64,000 bases of DNA from Elusimicrobia bacterium RIFOXYA2_FULL_47_53 (GCA_001800315.1 MGVE01000009.1:35121-99120), one strand, 5' to 3'. Shown: positions 1-9,314, counted from the first letter of the stretch. Numbers and translations: made by a program. Notes: generated from the letters alone by a model not told the origin.

Positions 1-703
1 CGGAACGCATATCGCCGACTATATCGCGCAGCTCCATGCGCAAATCGTTGAGTTCATCTTTTAAATTTTCTTTCTTCGCCTCTTTTTCTTTGTCCTTTTC
101 CTGCCCCTGGTTTTCCGTGCCGTTGTCTTCCGCCCCTTCGTAACCCTGCCACTCCTGCTCTTCGGCGGCAACTTCTTCGGCGGTCATGGCCCTGGGCTCG
201 GAGGGTTTGCCTGTGTCATCGGCACTGCTTAACTGCCCCTGGACTACATCAAGATTATTGCTAAAATTAAGGTCGCTGAAATTAACCTTGCCCTCTATAA
301 CGGCAAGAATACCTTCCCATGAAATTATGAACTCCGTTCCGCGCACCGAACAGACCGCCACCGGCGTCTTGACCTGGAATTTTTTGCCGGCAAGAAGTTT
401 TACTCTGGCTCTTATCTTTCCCGCCAGCATGCTCAGGACGCTGCCGTCGCTGCCGGTAGAAATCTCCATCTCTGTGTTCTGCCTGACCCATACTCTCGTG
501 TGTTCGTCCACTCTGAGTATGGCCTTGCTGTCCTGCATCGTCTTGATTTTATCTTTTTCCGATAAAAGCATGCCCTGTTTCGCTTCAGACCATTTCTGGT
601 CGTGAAAAACGGCGGCAGAGCCCGAAAGGTACGAAAGCTTGACCTCCGAGAACGCCATGACCGGCAAAAGCAGCGCCGCAACTGTTATAAGTATTTTTTT
701 CAT
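1..703 (-). CDS. FecR-domain exported protein (3' end outside window)
   Basis: The frame opens at ATG 703 after GGAGGAATAAT, a good Shine-Dalgarno, and is still open at base 1, so the C-terminus is missing. The first ~20 residues (MKKILITVAALLLPVMAFSE) are a Sec signal peptide. Residues ~25-150 fit a FecR domain: a run on load-bearing beta strands (TRVWVRQNTEMEI, KIRARVKLL) and the typical VKTPVAVCSVRGTEF motif. After it comes an acidic, Glu/Gln/Lys-rich stretch that looks helical or coiled-coil. FecR domains occur in anti-sigma regulators and in many secreted or envelope proteins of unknown role; with a cleavable signal and no transmembrane anchor, an envelope or periplasmic role is more likely than anti-sigma function. 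It is preceded by its own strong promoter. Confidence 0.85.
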   Translation of the reverse strand, partial: MKKILITVAALLLPVMAFSEVKLSYLSGSAAVFHDQKWSEAKQGMLLSEKDKIKTMQDSKAILRVDEHTRVWVRQNTEMEISTGSDGSVLSMLAGKIRARVKLLAGKKFQVKTPVAVCSVRGTEFIISWEGILAVIEGKVNFSDLNFSNNLDVVQGQLSSADDTGKPSEPRAMTAEEVAAEEQEWQGYEGAEDNGTENQGQEKDKEKEAKKENLKDELNDLRMELRDIVGDMRS

Positions 704-741
704 ATTATTCCTCCGCCTGCTAAGTCTCTTTCCTCAGCCAA

Positions 742-770
742 ATTATAATATATAGGTATAGAGGTGTCAA
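742..770 (-). promoter_or_regulatory. Sigma70-type promoter of the FecR gene
   Basis: On the minus strand TTGACA (765-770) is followed by exactly 17 bases and TATAAT (742-747), both consensus hexamers. Transcription would start near 735 and reach the FecR start codon after about 32 bases. Confidence 0.75.
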
Positions 771-837
771 TAACCCGCTGATGTGCTTTTTGACACAGCA
801 AAAACGAACAACCCGCCCGGGAGGTTTCCCGCGCGCC

Positions 838-1941
838 TCAGACTATTGATTCGCCGGTAGCTATGTCAAAAATGTGGATTTTATTGAGGTTTATGACCAG
901 TTCCATAAGCTGGTTTGATTTTGCCTGGTTGTGAGCGTCAACTTTGCATACAATTGTATTTTTTCCGGTATTTAAATGCAGGAATATCTCGCTGCCCAGC
1001 GGTTCAACCACATCAACCGTCGCGCTGATAACATTGCCGTCCTTGTGTCCCAGTGTGTAAAAAAGCTTGTCATACATATCTTCGGGCCTTATTCCCAGAA
1101 GAACCCTCTGCCCGATGTGGCGGACTATTCTTTCCCTGAACCCTTCCGGCAGTTTAATTTCAAATGTGCCTTCATTGAGAAAAATGCTCTCGTCCCTTTT
1201 TACCACCTCGGCTTCAACGAAATTCATGGGCGGGCTTCCTACAAAGCCTGCCACAAACTTGTTGCGCGGGTTGTCGTAGAGTTTCAGGGGGCCGTCCACC
1301 TGCTGAATAGCTCCGTCTTTCATTATGCAGATTTTGTCTCCCATAGTCATGGCTTCCGTCTGGTCGTGCGTAACATATATAATGGTGCTCTGAAGGCGCT
1401 CATGCAGCTTCTTGAGTTCGGCCCTCATCTGCACCCTTAATTTCGCGTCTAAGTTTGAGAGGGGCTCGTCAAATAAAAACACCTTGGGTTTGCGTACTAT
1501 GGCCCGGCCTACCGCGACCCTCTGGCGCTGGCCGCCCGAAAGCTGTTTGGGCTTTCTCTCAAGCAGGTGCTGAATGTTGAGGATCTCCGCCGCCTCTTTT
1601 ACCCTTGAATCAATTTCATTTTTGCTGTAACCGCGCAGTTTCAGGCCAAAACCCATATTGTCGTAAACCGTCATATGGGGGTAAAGGGCATAATTCTGGA
1701 ATACCATGGCGATATCCCTGTCTTTGGGAGGCAGGTCGTTGACTTTTCTGTCGCCAATATACACATCCCCGCTGGTAATCTCTTCAAGTCCCGCGACCAT
1801 GCGCAGTGTCGTGGTCTTTCCGCAGCCCGAGGGCCCCACCAGTATACAGAACTCCCTGTCAGCTATTTCCATGGAGAAATCTTTTACAACTTCAATATCT
1901 CCGAACTTTTTGCAGATCTTGCTTAACATTACCCGAGCCAT
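838..1941 (-). CDS. ugpC: ABC importer ATPase, MalK/UgpC family
   Basis: 367 residues, the usual length for sugar or glycerol-3-phosphate importer ATPases. Seen in order: Walker A GPSGCGKTT near residue 38, Q-loop, signature LSGGQRQR, Walker B VFLFDEPLSNLDAKLR, switch His in YVTHDQTEAM, then a C-terminal OB/TOBE region with GIRPEDMYD. ATPases of this type power ABC importers for maltose, trehalose, other oligosaccharides or glycerol-3-phosphate. No binding protein or permease lies next to it, so it is a stand-alone ATPase that probably serves transporters encoded elsewhere, as MsmK and MsiK do. The substrate, and so the symbol, is uncertain. A GGAG lies 9 bases before the ATG and a good promoter lies upstream. 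Confidence 0.9.
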   Translation of the reverse strand: MARVMLSKICKKFGDIEVVKDFSMEIADREFCILVGPSGCGKTTTLRMVAGLEEITSGDVYIGDRKVNDLPPKDRDIAMVFQNYALYPHMTVYDNMGFGLKLRGYSKNEIDSRVKEAAEILNIQHLLERKPKQLSGGQRQRVAVGRAIVRKPKVFLFDEPLSNLDAKLRVQMRAELKKLHERLQSTIIYVTHDQTEAMTMGDKICIMKDGAIQQVDGPLKLYDNPRNKFVAGFVGSPPMNFVEAEVVKRDESIFLNEGTFEIKLPEGFRERIVRHIGQRVLLGIRPEDMYDKLFYTLGHKDGNVISATVDVVEPLGSEIFLHLNTGKNTIVCKVDAHNQAKSNQLMELVINLNKIHIFDIATGESIV

Positions 1942-1993
1942 GTTTATTATCTCCGGTGAAAAATCAATCAGAATTAAAGAAAATGCTTACTGG

Positions 1994-2022
1994 ATTATAT
2001 ACTTTTTGTATGCCTTAGTCAA
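1994..2022 (-). promoter_or_regulatory. Sigma70-type promoter of the MalK/UgpC ATPase gene
   Basis: Minus strand TTGACT (2017-2022), 17-base spacer, TATAAT (1994-1999). It sits about 50 bases upstream of the start codon, between the gene and the dispersed structured element, so the gene can be transcribed alone. Confidence 0.7.
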
Positions 2023-2204
2023 ACAACGCAGCGGGGCTTTAAGCCGGCCCAAATTGAACCAATTTAAAAAGCCTTAATAATATCCTGCGAACCCGGAGGA
2101 TGAGGCAATCTCGTAGTCAAAACGATTCCGTAGTTGCGGAGCTTGCCCTGCGTTTAAGGTAGTAGCGCGGCTTGTCGCGCGTTCCGTCGGATGCCGCCGT
2201 TCCG

Positions 2205-2395
2205 ACACCTGATTTTAACTTTCTTTGGATGCGCAAAGAAAGTTAATAAAGAAACGCACCCCTAAGGCTATTCGTTTGAAATATTTCGGCACCTGCGGAA
2301 CTCGCCCGCCAAAAGACCGGCGGACTCAGACAGTCCTCGCTGAAATCCCCGAAATATTTCTCACTCATGGACAGCCTTAAAGGGGAGCAGAAGGA
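2205..2395 (-). repeat. Dispersed structured element, copy 1
   Basis: Part of the 507-base gap 1942-2448. Reading on the minus strand there are nested arms: an outer pair (CCCCTAAGGCT 2259-2269 with its partner at 2373-2385) and a perfect 12-bp inner pair (GAAATATTTCGG 2278-2289 with 2349-2360) enclosing a GC-rich core. Then follows the box GCGTTTCTTTATT and an 11-bp perfect hairpin (AACTTTCTTTG 2217-2227, six-base loop, CAAAGAAAGTT 2234-2244). The same architecture recurs near 56.6 and 61.3 kb, and the last part near 22.2 kb. It lies between two minus-strand genes. The rest of the gap (2045-2204) shows no gene. Confidence 0.75.
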
Positions 2396-2448
2396 CAAAT
2401 ACTTGAATTATTTGTTTTGCTGCGAAAGCCAGTCTGAATGCGACAACG

Positions 2449-3816
2449 CTATTTTGGTTTTTCGCTCAATGATTTTGAGTATTCCTTTACGCCGTTGCGT
2501 CCGTTCGCCTTAACCCAGTAAAGCGCCTGATCGGCGGCCGACAACAGCTCCTCCATTGAAGGGCCGTCGTCAGGAAAATGGCTTACTCCTATGCTGATAG
2601 TGGCTTTGAAAATATCGCTCCCGCGCGAGAATTCCGCTTTTGCCACGGCCGCCCTGATGCTTTCGGCAAGAGCCAGGGTTTCCCTGGGCGTTATCATATG
2701 AAGCAGAATCATGAATTCCTCGCCGCCGTAACGGCCGACAAGGTCGCCGGGCCTCGCTTTGGCGGTAAACAGTTTAGCGAGAGACGCGAGCACCTCGTCT
2801 CCCACCACATGGCCGTAGGTATCGTTGATCTTCTTAAAATGGTCAATATCAAGCATTATTATGGAAAATTTGGTTTTATACCTTTCGGCCCTCTTTACCT
2901 CGGCGTCAAGCCTCTCTAAGAAGTATTCCCTGCGGTGCAGCCCGGTCAGGCCGTCAACGCGCGAGCGGTCTTTGACCTCGGCGAAAAGCCTGGTGCGCAC
3001 TATTCCCAGCGCGATGAGCGGAATAAATATAGCCCCCTCTTCAAGGTAGCGCGAGGAGTAATCCTGTTCAACGGTAAGAAATATCGCGGCAAGGAATTTT
3101 CTGTCCATTTTGACGGGCCAGAAAACCACCGCGTCTTTATCTATCCATTCCGGAGGGACAAGCACCTTAGGTTCGCTTTCTTTGAAAAATTTGGATTCCT
3201 CAACAAACTCCAGCCACTGATTCTTCTGCTCCGGATTTGAGAAAAGCAGCGGCTTCCAGCGGCTTTTTTCCCAGGAAAATATCGTAATGGTTTTTATGCC
3301 GGGCCTGTCAAGCAGTATCCTCTGCAAATGCTCTATGACCTCGCTTGTTTCCATGTGTTCCACCAGTTCCCTGCCGAGCACATAGAGTTTGTTAATTTTT
3401 TCAATCTCTCTTTCAAATTCCTTCCTCTCGCTTTTCAGCCTCGTGACATCGGACTGTAGCTGGGTGAGCCGTTCAAGAGCGGGGAAATAGCGCCTTCTGA
3501 AATCCTGTTCTTCAAGCGTTTTAACCCTCTTGAAATAAAACGGTATCACAACGGTGCCTATCAGAAACACGCAAAGCGAGGCACTTGTAAGGTTCAAAAT
3601 AAAACCGCGATCCAGCAACAGCAGGGCCAGGGCGGCGCCGTTTAGAATGACAGCCGCCGACGGCAGGGCGAAAGAAGCAAACAGGCTGGCCAGAATAAGA
3701 AAGTATACCCAGACCTGCCTGAATTCACTTGAAGGCAGAACAAAGTATACCGCTCCGAAAAGCACGGTTATTAAAAAAACTTTAATGTACCTTAATATTT
3801 TATCTTTTGATCCCAT
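2449..3816 (-). CDS. Membrane-bound GGDEF diguanylate cyclase
   Basis: 455 residues. Four or so hydrophobic segments fill residues 10-95, followed by a charged coiled coil (100-150), a GAF-like sensory region (~150-275) and a GGDEF domain. The active site is GGEEF (364-368) and the product-inhibition I-site RPGD (355-358) stands five residues before it, so the enzyme looks active and feedback-inhibited. It makes c-di-GMP from two GTP. It starts at an ATG two bases after the stop of the next upstream gene, which encodes a second GGDEF protein of similar layout; the pair looks like a tandem duplication that has diverged in the sensor half. Signal sensed: unknown. Confidence 0.92.
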   Translation of the reverse strand: MGSKDKILRYIKVFLITVLFGAVYFVLPSSEFRQVWVYFLILASLFASFALPSAAVILNGAALALLLLDRGFILNLTSASLCVFLIGTVVIPFYFKRVKTLEEQDFRRRYFPALERLTQLQSDVTRLKSERKEFEREIEKINKLYVLGRELVEHMETSEVIEHLQRILLDRPGIKTITIFSWEKSRWKPLLFSNPEQKNQWLEFVEESKFFKESEPKVLVPPEWIDKDAVVFWPVKMDRKFLAAIFLTVEQDYSSRYLEEGAIFIPLIALGIVRTRLFAEVKDRSRVDGLTGLHRREYFLERLDAEVKRAERYKTKFSIIMLDIDHFKKINDTYGHVVGDEVLASLAKLFTAKARPGDLVGRYGGEEFMILLHMITPRETLALAESIRAAVAKAEFSRGSDIFKATISIGVSHFPDDGPSMEELLSAADQALYWVKANGRNGVKEYSKSLSEKPK

Positions 3817-3818
3817 AA

Positions 3819-5195
3819 TTACGCCGATATCACGACTTTGTTTCTTCCGTCGGACTTTGCCCTGTAGAGCGCCTCGTCCGAAAGGCTCAGAAGTTCTTTG
3901 TTGCCCTCTATTTTCTCGGCCAGTTTCGCCACTCCCACGCTGACGGTGATGCGCGCCTGCACGGGCTTAAAGCTCTCCACGGGCAGGAAAAACTTTTCGG
4001 TTTCCACCGCTTTTCTTATTGACTCGCAGACTTTAAAAGCCTCTCTTATGTCGGTCTGCATCATCATCACGGCGAACTCTTCTCCGCCGTAGCGGCACAG
4101 AAAATCGGTTTCTCTGAAGCGGTGCCTCAAAAGGTCCGAGAGCTGCCGCAAAACCGCGTCTCCCGCCATATGGCCGTAGGTATCGTTGATATCCTTAAAA
4201 TGGTCTATGTCTATCAGGGCGACGCTCAACTGCAGCTGGTGCCTGTTGGACCTCTGGATTTCTTCGTCTAAGCGTTCCTTGAAATAGCGCTGGACATAAA
4301 GCCCGGTCAACCCGTCGGTTATCGCCAGCTCCTGGGTGCGTTTATACAGAAATACATTGTTAAGCGCCAGAGAGGCTATGCCGCCCAATATGGAAAGCAG
4401 GCGCAGGTCGGCTTCCGAAAATATCTCCGGCTGAGGAGAGGTTCCCTCAAGCATCCCCCACATATCATTTTCTATTTCAAGCGGGATGGCGATCATTGAC
4501 TGAAATTTGGGTTTTTCTATGCTGAACCTGGTGTCTTTGGAAAGATCGCTTATCATAAGCGGCAGTTTCTGCCGTTTGATATATTTCGCGAAAAGATCCC
4601 CCTGCATATTTCTCCTGATTTTCCACGAGCCCCTGCCGATAAACCTTGCCGCGGATTCGGTCAGAAGCGGCAGAATTTTTTCTTCCTGAAGCGTTGTGCA
4701 GAATATCTGCACCATCTGGCCGAGAGATTTGTAGTCCGATATCTGTTTGGAAAGCCCGATTCTTTTATTCTTTATGTCGGACATCTCCGAGACGAAATAA
4801 GACAACTTTGTCTCCAGCACCTCCTCCTGCTCGCGCATATTGTTCTGCTTATCCACATATTCCTGCTGATAATTCTTTATCGCGAAAAATACGCCCCAAA
4901 GCCAGACGACTTCCAGAAAATAGATGAGCGGATAGTAGCTCGTATGTGTCAGGACAACGCACATCATGCCTATCAGCGTCGCCAGGCCGAGCAGGATACT
5001 GCCGTAGAGCAGGCCGGAAAAGAGAAACAAAACGGTGAGAATAATCGCGCTAAGCGGAAAAATCAGAATGCCGGGCTGGGAAGATTTGATGAGGTTGTAA
5101 ATCCAGACAAGAAAAGCAAAGCCGGAAAGTATGGGAACCGCGAGGCTTTGAATTATTTCAGAAACTACCTGTTCTTTTATCTCTTTAGAATCCAT
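3819..5195 (-). CDS. Membrane-bound GAF-GGDEF diguanylate cyclase
   Basis: About 458 residues from the ATG at 5195; a TTG four codons upstream (5207) is the alternative and neither has a clear Shine-Dalgarno. Several transmembrane segments lie in residues ~15-110, then a coiled coil with the repeated pattern EEVLETKLSYFVSEMSDI, a GAF domain (~155-285) and a C-terminal GGDEF domain. GGEEF is intact and RETD five residues before it is an I-site, so catalysis and product inhibition are both expected. The next gene (2449-3816) has the same plan and lies two bases downstream, so the two are co-transcribed. GAF ligand unknown. Confidence 0.92.
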   Translation of the reverse strand: MDSKEIKEQVVSEIIQSLAVPILSGFAFLVWIYNLIKSSQPGILIFPLSAIILTVLFLFSGLLYGSILLGLATLIGMMCVVLTHTSYYPLIYFLEVVWLWGVFFAIKNYQQEYVDKQNNMREQEEVLETKLSYFVSEMSDIKNKRIGLSKQISDYKSLGQMVQIFCTTLQEEKILPLLTESAARFIGRGSWKIRRNMQGDLFAKYIKRQKLPLMISDLSKDTRFSIEKPKFQSMIAIPLEIENDMWGMLEGTSPQPEIFSEADLRLLSILGGIASLALNNVFLYKRTQELAITDGLTGLYVQRYFKERLDEEIQRSNRHQLQLSVALIDIDHFKDINDTYGHMAGDAVLRQLSDLLRHRFRETDFLCRYGGEEFAVMMMQTDIREAFKVCESIRKAVETEKFFLPVESFKPVQARITVSVGVAKLAEKIEGNKELLSLSDEALYRAKSDGRNKVVISA

Positions 5196-5251
5196 ATTTT
5201 GAATCAATTAAAAAACATTTTCCGGACTGAGAATTTCGGTTAAACAGGTTC

Positions 5252-5420
5252 TTTAAACCCGAATTTTGCAATAGAAGCGAGTACCGAGGCGAGCGAGGCC
5301 GAGGCTTTTGTGACGGAAAAAGTGAAAGCGATGCAGGGACATCGGTTGAGCTTTTTGCGGATACAAAAGTCCGACATCGCTCGACGAATACCGCTCTCTA
5401 TTGCAAAATTCGGGTTAAAC
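5252..5420. repeat. 169-bp element with 20-bp inverted termini
   Basis: The ends carry AACCCGAATTTTGCAATAGA (about 5256-5275) and its perfect reverse complement (about 5398-5417). The homology of the arms extends inward imperfectly, with related GAGCGA, CTTTTGT and CGATGT boxes on both sides, so the whole unit can fold into a long interrupted hairpin. It lies upstream of the tandem GGDEF pair and downstream of nothing on this strand except the RlmD gene. A miniature transposable element or a structured RNA leader are both possible. No coding capacity. Confidence 0.7.
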
Positions 5421-5473
5421 TGACTCTATTCTAATCAATAAATATTATATTATCAAGGCATTTCTAAATGTTT

Positions 5474-6817
5474 TTACGCTCTTTTAAGGTAAACGACTGT
5501 CTCTACATGAAAGGTCTGGGGGAACATGTCCACCGGGACAATTTTGACGACCTCGTACCTGCCGCCAAGACAGATAGCTTTGAGGTCTCTGGCAAGGGTG
5601 GACGGATTGCATGAAACATATACTATCTTGGCGGGCGCCTCAGCCGTTATAAACTCAATAATTTTGGGGGTCAATCCGCTCCTGGGCGGATCAACCACCA
5701 GCGAATCAAACTCCAGCTCTTTGTTCAGCTTTACCCAGTTTTCAACGCTCCCTTCAACAAACTCAATATTTTCAATTTTATTTAAAAGGCTGTTCTCGCG
5801 GGCGTTTTTTACGGCATCGGGAATTTGTTCCACGCCGTAGACGCGGCCGGTGCAGGGAGCCAGGACAAGTCCGATTGTCCCCGTTCCGCAATAGAGGTCC
5901 AGCACCCGGTCGGTTTTTGCCCACGGCGCGATGTCAACAACCGTTTCATATAATTTTTCGCAGGCGTATGTGTTTGTCTGAAAAAATGAGAAGGGCGAAA
6001 TATTAAATCCGTATTCTCTGTTTTTTACTATCAGCTTTTCATGGATTACCGGAGCGCCGGAGAGAAGCGTCAGCTCATCGGCGTAAACCGCGTCTGAGGG
6101 CCTGGAATTAACGGTCCAATAAACGCTGGCCGCCTTGTTCCCGAGCTCTTTAACCAGTGGAGCGAAGAATTCCGCGGAAACGGCGCCATCTTTATTTGTG
6201 ACGATATTTACAAGAACCTCGGAACTTCTTTTTGCTTTCCGCAAAACGAGATGGCGGTAGAAACCCGACTGCAGCTTCTTATCGTAAACCGGTTTGCCGG
6301 AATTTTGGGCGAAGTCCATAACCGTATCAAATACGGACATCGTGTCTTTGTCGGCTATAAAACAGGGCGGAACCGGCACATAGCGGTTGAATTCTTTTTT
6401 AACATGCAGGCCCGCGAGGAGCCGACCGTCCTGGGCGAAAAAGCTGAACTCCATTTTATTCCTGTAGCCGAGCTCTTCCGGGCTCGGCACCGTGGCGCCT
6501 ATCAGGGGCTCGTACTCTTTGAGCTGTTCGCATACATAGCTCCGCTTTATTTCAAGCTGGTTGGCATACCCCGTATGCTGAAACGAACAGCCTCCGCAGA
6601 ACCCGAACGAGGGGCAGACCGGGGCCCGCCTTATGGGCGAAGCGCTTAAAACCGAAAGCAGGATTGCTTCCTTGAAAGACTTCTTACTTTTAATAATTTT
6701 TACTTCCGCGGTTTCTCCCGGCAGGGCGCCGTCAAAGAAAACAGCCGTGCCGTCTTCTCCGCGCGCGAGCGCTTTACCCGGGTAAACAATTTTTTCCACT
6801 TTAACGGTTGATTTCAT
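5474..6817 (-). CDS. rlmD: 23S rRNA (uracil-C5)-methyltransferase, RlmD/RumA type
   Basis: 447 residues. An N-terminal TRAM domain (~1-55, VEKIVYPGKALARGEDG) is followed by the iron-sulfur ligands CPSFGFCGGC and a later Cys (VPPCF), then the SAM-binding motif VLDLYCGTGTIGL, the active-site motif VDPPRSGL and the catalytic YVSCNPSTLARDL near the C-terminus. These are the hallmarks of the TrmA/RlmC/RlmD family, which forms 5-methyluridine in 23S rRNA or tRNA using SAM. The 4Fe-4S cysteines and the TRAM domain favour the RlmD (U1939) or RlmCD branch; which uridine is modified cannot be told from sequence. The ATG follows 16 bases after the PAS/HD-GYP stop on the other side, with only a weak Shine-Dalgarno. 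Confidence 0.9.
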   Translation of the reverse strand: MKSTVKVEKIVYPGKALARGEDGTAVFFDGALPGETAEVKIIKSKKSFKEAILLSVLSASPIRRAPVCPSFGFCGGCSFQHTGYANQLEIKRSYVCEQLKEYEPLIGATVPSPEELGYRNKMEFSFFAQDGRLLAGLHVKKEFNRYVPVPPCFIADKDTMSVFDTVMDFAQNSGKPVYDKKLQSGFYRHLVLRKAKRSSEVLVNIVTNKDGAVSAEFFAPLVKELGNKAASVYWTVNSRPSDAVYADELTLLSGAPVIHEKLIVKNREYGFNISPFSFFQTNTYACEKLYETVVDIAPWAKTDRVLDLYCGTGTIGLVLAPCTGRVYGVEQIPDAVKNARENSLLNKIENIEFVEGSVENWVKLNKELEFDSLVVDPPRSGLTPKIIEFITAEAPAKIVYVSCNPSTLARDLKAICLGGRYEVVKIVPVDMFPQTFHVETVVYLKRA

Positions 6818-6833
6818 TTATTTTTCCGGAAGG

Positions 6834-9116
6834 TTACTCAAAATTGAAGTTGCCGCCCGCCAAAACCTTGAGGCAGGCGTCCACCACTAAGGTATCGTAA
6901 TACGAACCCCTGCGGGCGGTAATTTCTTCTATGGCCTTTTCCATGCCGAGGTTAGCCCTGTAAGGCCTGTGAAACGCCATGGCTTCAACGACATCCGCCA
7001 CGCCGATAATACGCGCTTCAAGCAAAATATCGTCTCCGGAAAGGCCCAGCGGGTATCCGGTGCCGTCTATCCGTTCGTGATGCTGAAGGACTATCTGCGC
7101 GACAGGCCAGGTGAAGGGAATTGTTTTAAGAATGTCATAACCCACTTTGGGGTGAATTTTTATAAGGCCCATTTCCAGATCCATGAGCTTTCCTGGCTTA
7201 TTTAAAATTTCGGCGGGCACATATATCTTGCCGATATCGTGGAGCGTCGCGGAGACGCGTATTCCGTCAATCTTATCCTGGGGCAGTTTCATTTCCCTTG
7301 CTATCGCGCAGGCCAGAAGCATCACCCTGTGCTGATGCCCCGCCGTGTAGGAATCCCTTTTCTCGGCTGTGGAGGCGAGGGCGTTTACGGTTTCCTCAAG
7401 AGTAATCTGCAGTTTTTTAAAACTTTTCTCAAGCTCTTCCTCAGCTTTTTTGTGCTCGGTTATATCCTTCATGGTTTCTATTGAGGCTATAAGCTCGCCC
7501 CTGGTGTTGTAAACGGGCGCCGCGTCAAAAACGATATACCTTTCCCTGCCGCCGAGATTTTTGAACCACTCCTCGCTATGAAGCCCCTCGGCCAGCACAT
7601 CCGATCTTTCATAGCTCATATGGTAGCCGTCGGCGTCGCCGCTTTTTCCGTCAATGATAAGGTCCGCCAGCAGCGGCCTCTTCTGCGGATAAAATGCCTT
7701 CCAGTGCAGGTCGGTATTTACCATGCCGTGGTCGCCGGAACCGGTAAGTTTTTCGCAGGCCTTGTTCCATATTATTACTTTATGGTTCGCGTCCAGCACG
7801 AAGGCCGGAGTAGTGGAGCTCTGGATAAGTTTCGCGGAGAACTCCTTCTGTTCCAGGATGTCCTCTTCGGATTTTACGCGCTCGGTCATATCCACCATCG
7901 TTGTTCTGATACCCACGACCTCGCCTTTTATGTCGCGGTCAAGGGCGTCGTCTATGGAAACATATATTTTTGTGCCGTCTTTCTTAATGTAAACCCTGTT
8001 TTCCGACTTGCCGAACTGCCTGCCGGTGAGCTTCATCTGGAACCGCTCCCTGGCTTTTTCGCGCTGTTCAGGGAGAATAAAATCAAAAATATGTTTTCCC
8101 ACCATCTCTTCGGGTTTATAGCCCAGCAATTTGCTCTCGGTCTGATTAACCCTGGTGATAACACCGTTTGAGTCAAGCGTATGGTAGGCGATAGGAGCGT
8201 TATCCCACAATTCTTTTAATCGTTCCTCGCTCTCCAGCAGAGCCCTGGATGTTGAATTCCGCTCAGTTATGTCTATCAGCGAAACAAGGCTTCTTTTCGT
8301 GCCGGGTATCATGGTAACCGTAAGAAAAGTGTCGCGGACCGCTCCGTTTTTTGCCACAAAATGAGTTTCGTAATTCCTCGGAGCGCTGCCAGGGTCCGTC
8401 CTCCTGGCCGCGTGGAAGCCCTTCATTTTTTCCAGATCGTCTTTGTGTATTATAGCGGTCCAGCTGATTTTACCTTCTATCTCGTTTTTCGTGTACCCGG
8501 AAAACTTCTCAAACTCGGCGTTTATAAGCGAGATTGTCGTGTCTTCTTCCACTATGGCCATCGCCGTTCCGGTACTCTCAAAAAACGCCCTGTATTTCGC
8601 TTCGGAATCCTTTATGGTTTTCTCGGCGAGTTTTTGAAAAGTTATGTCTTCTCCGGAACTCAGGGTGCCGGCCGGCTGTCCGTTTTTGTCCTTGAGCAGG
8701 GAGACATACCAGGCGATATTCTTGCGCTCTCCGTTTTTACACAGCACGGGAAACTCAACATACTCGTTCGGCTTAAGGTCGCCGGAAATTATCATACGGA
8801 AAACCGACCTCGCCTCGGGCCTGACATCTTCCGGTATAAATGTTTCAAACCAGTTTTTGCCCAGGATTTCTTTTTCGCCGAGCCCTAATATTTCACTGCC
8901 TTTGCGGTTAATAAGGCTGACCGCCTCGTTTTTATCTATGGCAAGCAGAATCACGCTCGCGACATCAAGGTATCTCTGCGTTCTGTCTCTTTCCTGGCGC
9001 AGTTCTTCCTCAACGCGCTCGTGCCTGCCCTCAAGCTCTTCAAGCTCGGCAACGCGGGCCTTAAGCCGTTTGATCTCTTCCTGCTGTTTGTCCTTTGCGG
9101 GTTTTTCGTTTTTCAT
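6834..9116 (-). CDS. Four-PAS HD-GYP c-di-GMP phosphodiesterase
   Basis: 760 residues and no transmembrane segment, so cytosolic. A short N-terminal coiled coil (rich in EE/KR heptads) is followed by four PAS domains at about 45-165, 175-290, 295-415 and 425-560, each ending in a DIT-type motif (EDITFQK, IDITERN, VDMTERV, KDITEHK), then an HD-GYP domain from ~575. Metal and catalytic residues are intact: HDIGK at 626-630 and HHERIDGTGYP at about 679-689. HD-GYP enzymes hydrolyse c-di-GMP to pGpG or GMP, so this would oppose the GGDEF proteins next to it. The PAS ligands are unknown; no heme-binding or flavin-binding signature is obvious. Confidence 0.93.
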   Translation of the reverse strand: MKNEKPAKDKQQEEIKRLKARVAELEELEGRHERVEEELRQERDRTQRYLDVASVILLAIDKNEAVSLINRKGSEILGLGEKEILGKNWFETFIPEDVRPEARSVFRMIISGDLKPNEYVEFPVLCKNGERKNIAWYVSLLKDKNGQPAGTLSSGEDITFQKLAEKTIKDSEAKYRAFFESTGTAMAIVEEDTTISLINAEFEKFSGYTKNEIEGKISWTAIIHKDDLEKMKGFHAARRTDPGSAPRNYETHFVAKNGAVRDTFLTVTMIPGTKRSLVSLIDITERNSTSRALLESEERLKELWDNAPIAYHTLDSNGVITRVNQTESKLLGYKPEEMVGKHIFDFILPEQREKARERFQMKLTGRQFGKSENRVYIKKDGTKIYVSIDDALDRDIKGEVVGIRTTMVDMTERVKSEEDILEQKEFSAKLIQSSTTPAFVLDANHKVIIWNKACEKLTGSGDHGMVNTDLHWKAFYPQKRPLLADLIIDGKSGDADGYHMSYERSDVLAEGLHSEEWFKNLGGRERYIVFDAAPVYNTRGELIASIETMKDITEHKKAEEELEKSFKKLQITLEETVNALASTAEKRDSYTAGHQHRVMLLACAIAREMKLPQDKIDGIRVSATLHDIGKIYVPAEILNKPGKLMDLEMGLIKIHPKVGYDILKTIPFTWPVAQIVLQHHERIDGTGYPLGLSGDDILLEARIIGVADVVEAMAFHRPYRANLGMEKAIEEITARRGSYYDTLVVDACLKVLAGGNFNFE

Positions 9117-9314
9117 GTTTTTGTTCCGTCACTGATTATACGAAAATAATCTCATAACCTCAAGCCGCGCGCTATGAATCAGCGGGATGTCCCACCTAAG
9201 CACTGTTTAATAAAAAACTGCATAACAGCAAGAATTATTTAAATGGCCGCCAAAATCATATAAACAGAACTGCTCTAATGCAATTTCCAGTAAATATGCC
9301 TTATTATTCAAGCC

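Noticed and set aside
838-1941. Complete sugar importer operon
   Set aside because: Only the ATPase is present; neighbours are a FecR protein and GGDEF proteins, with no permease or binding protein.
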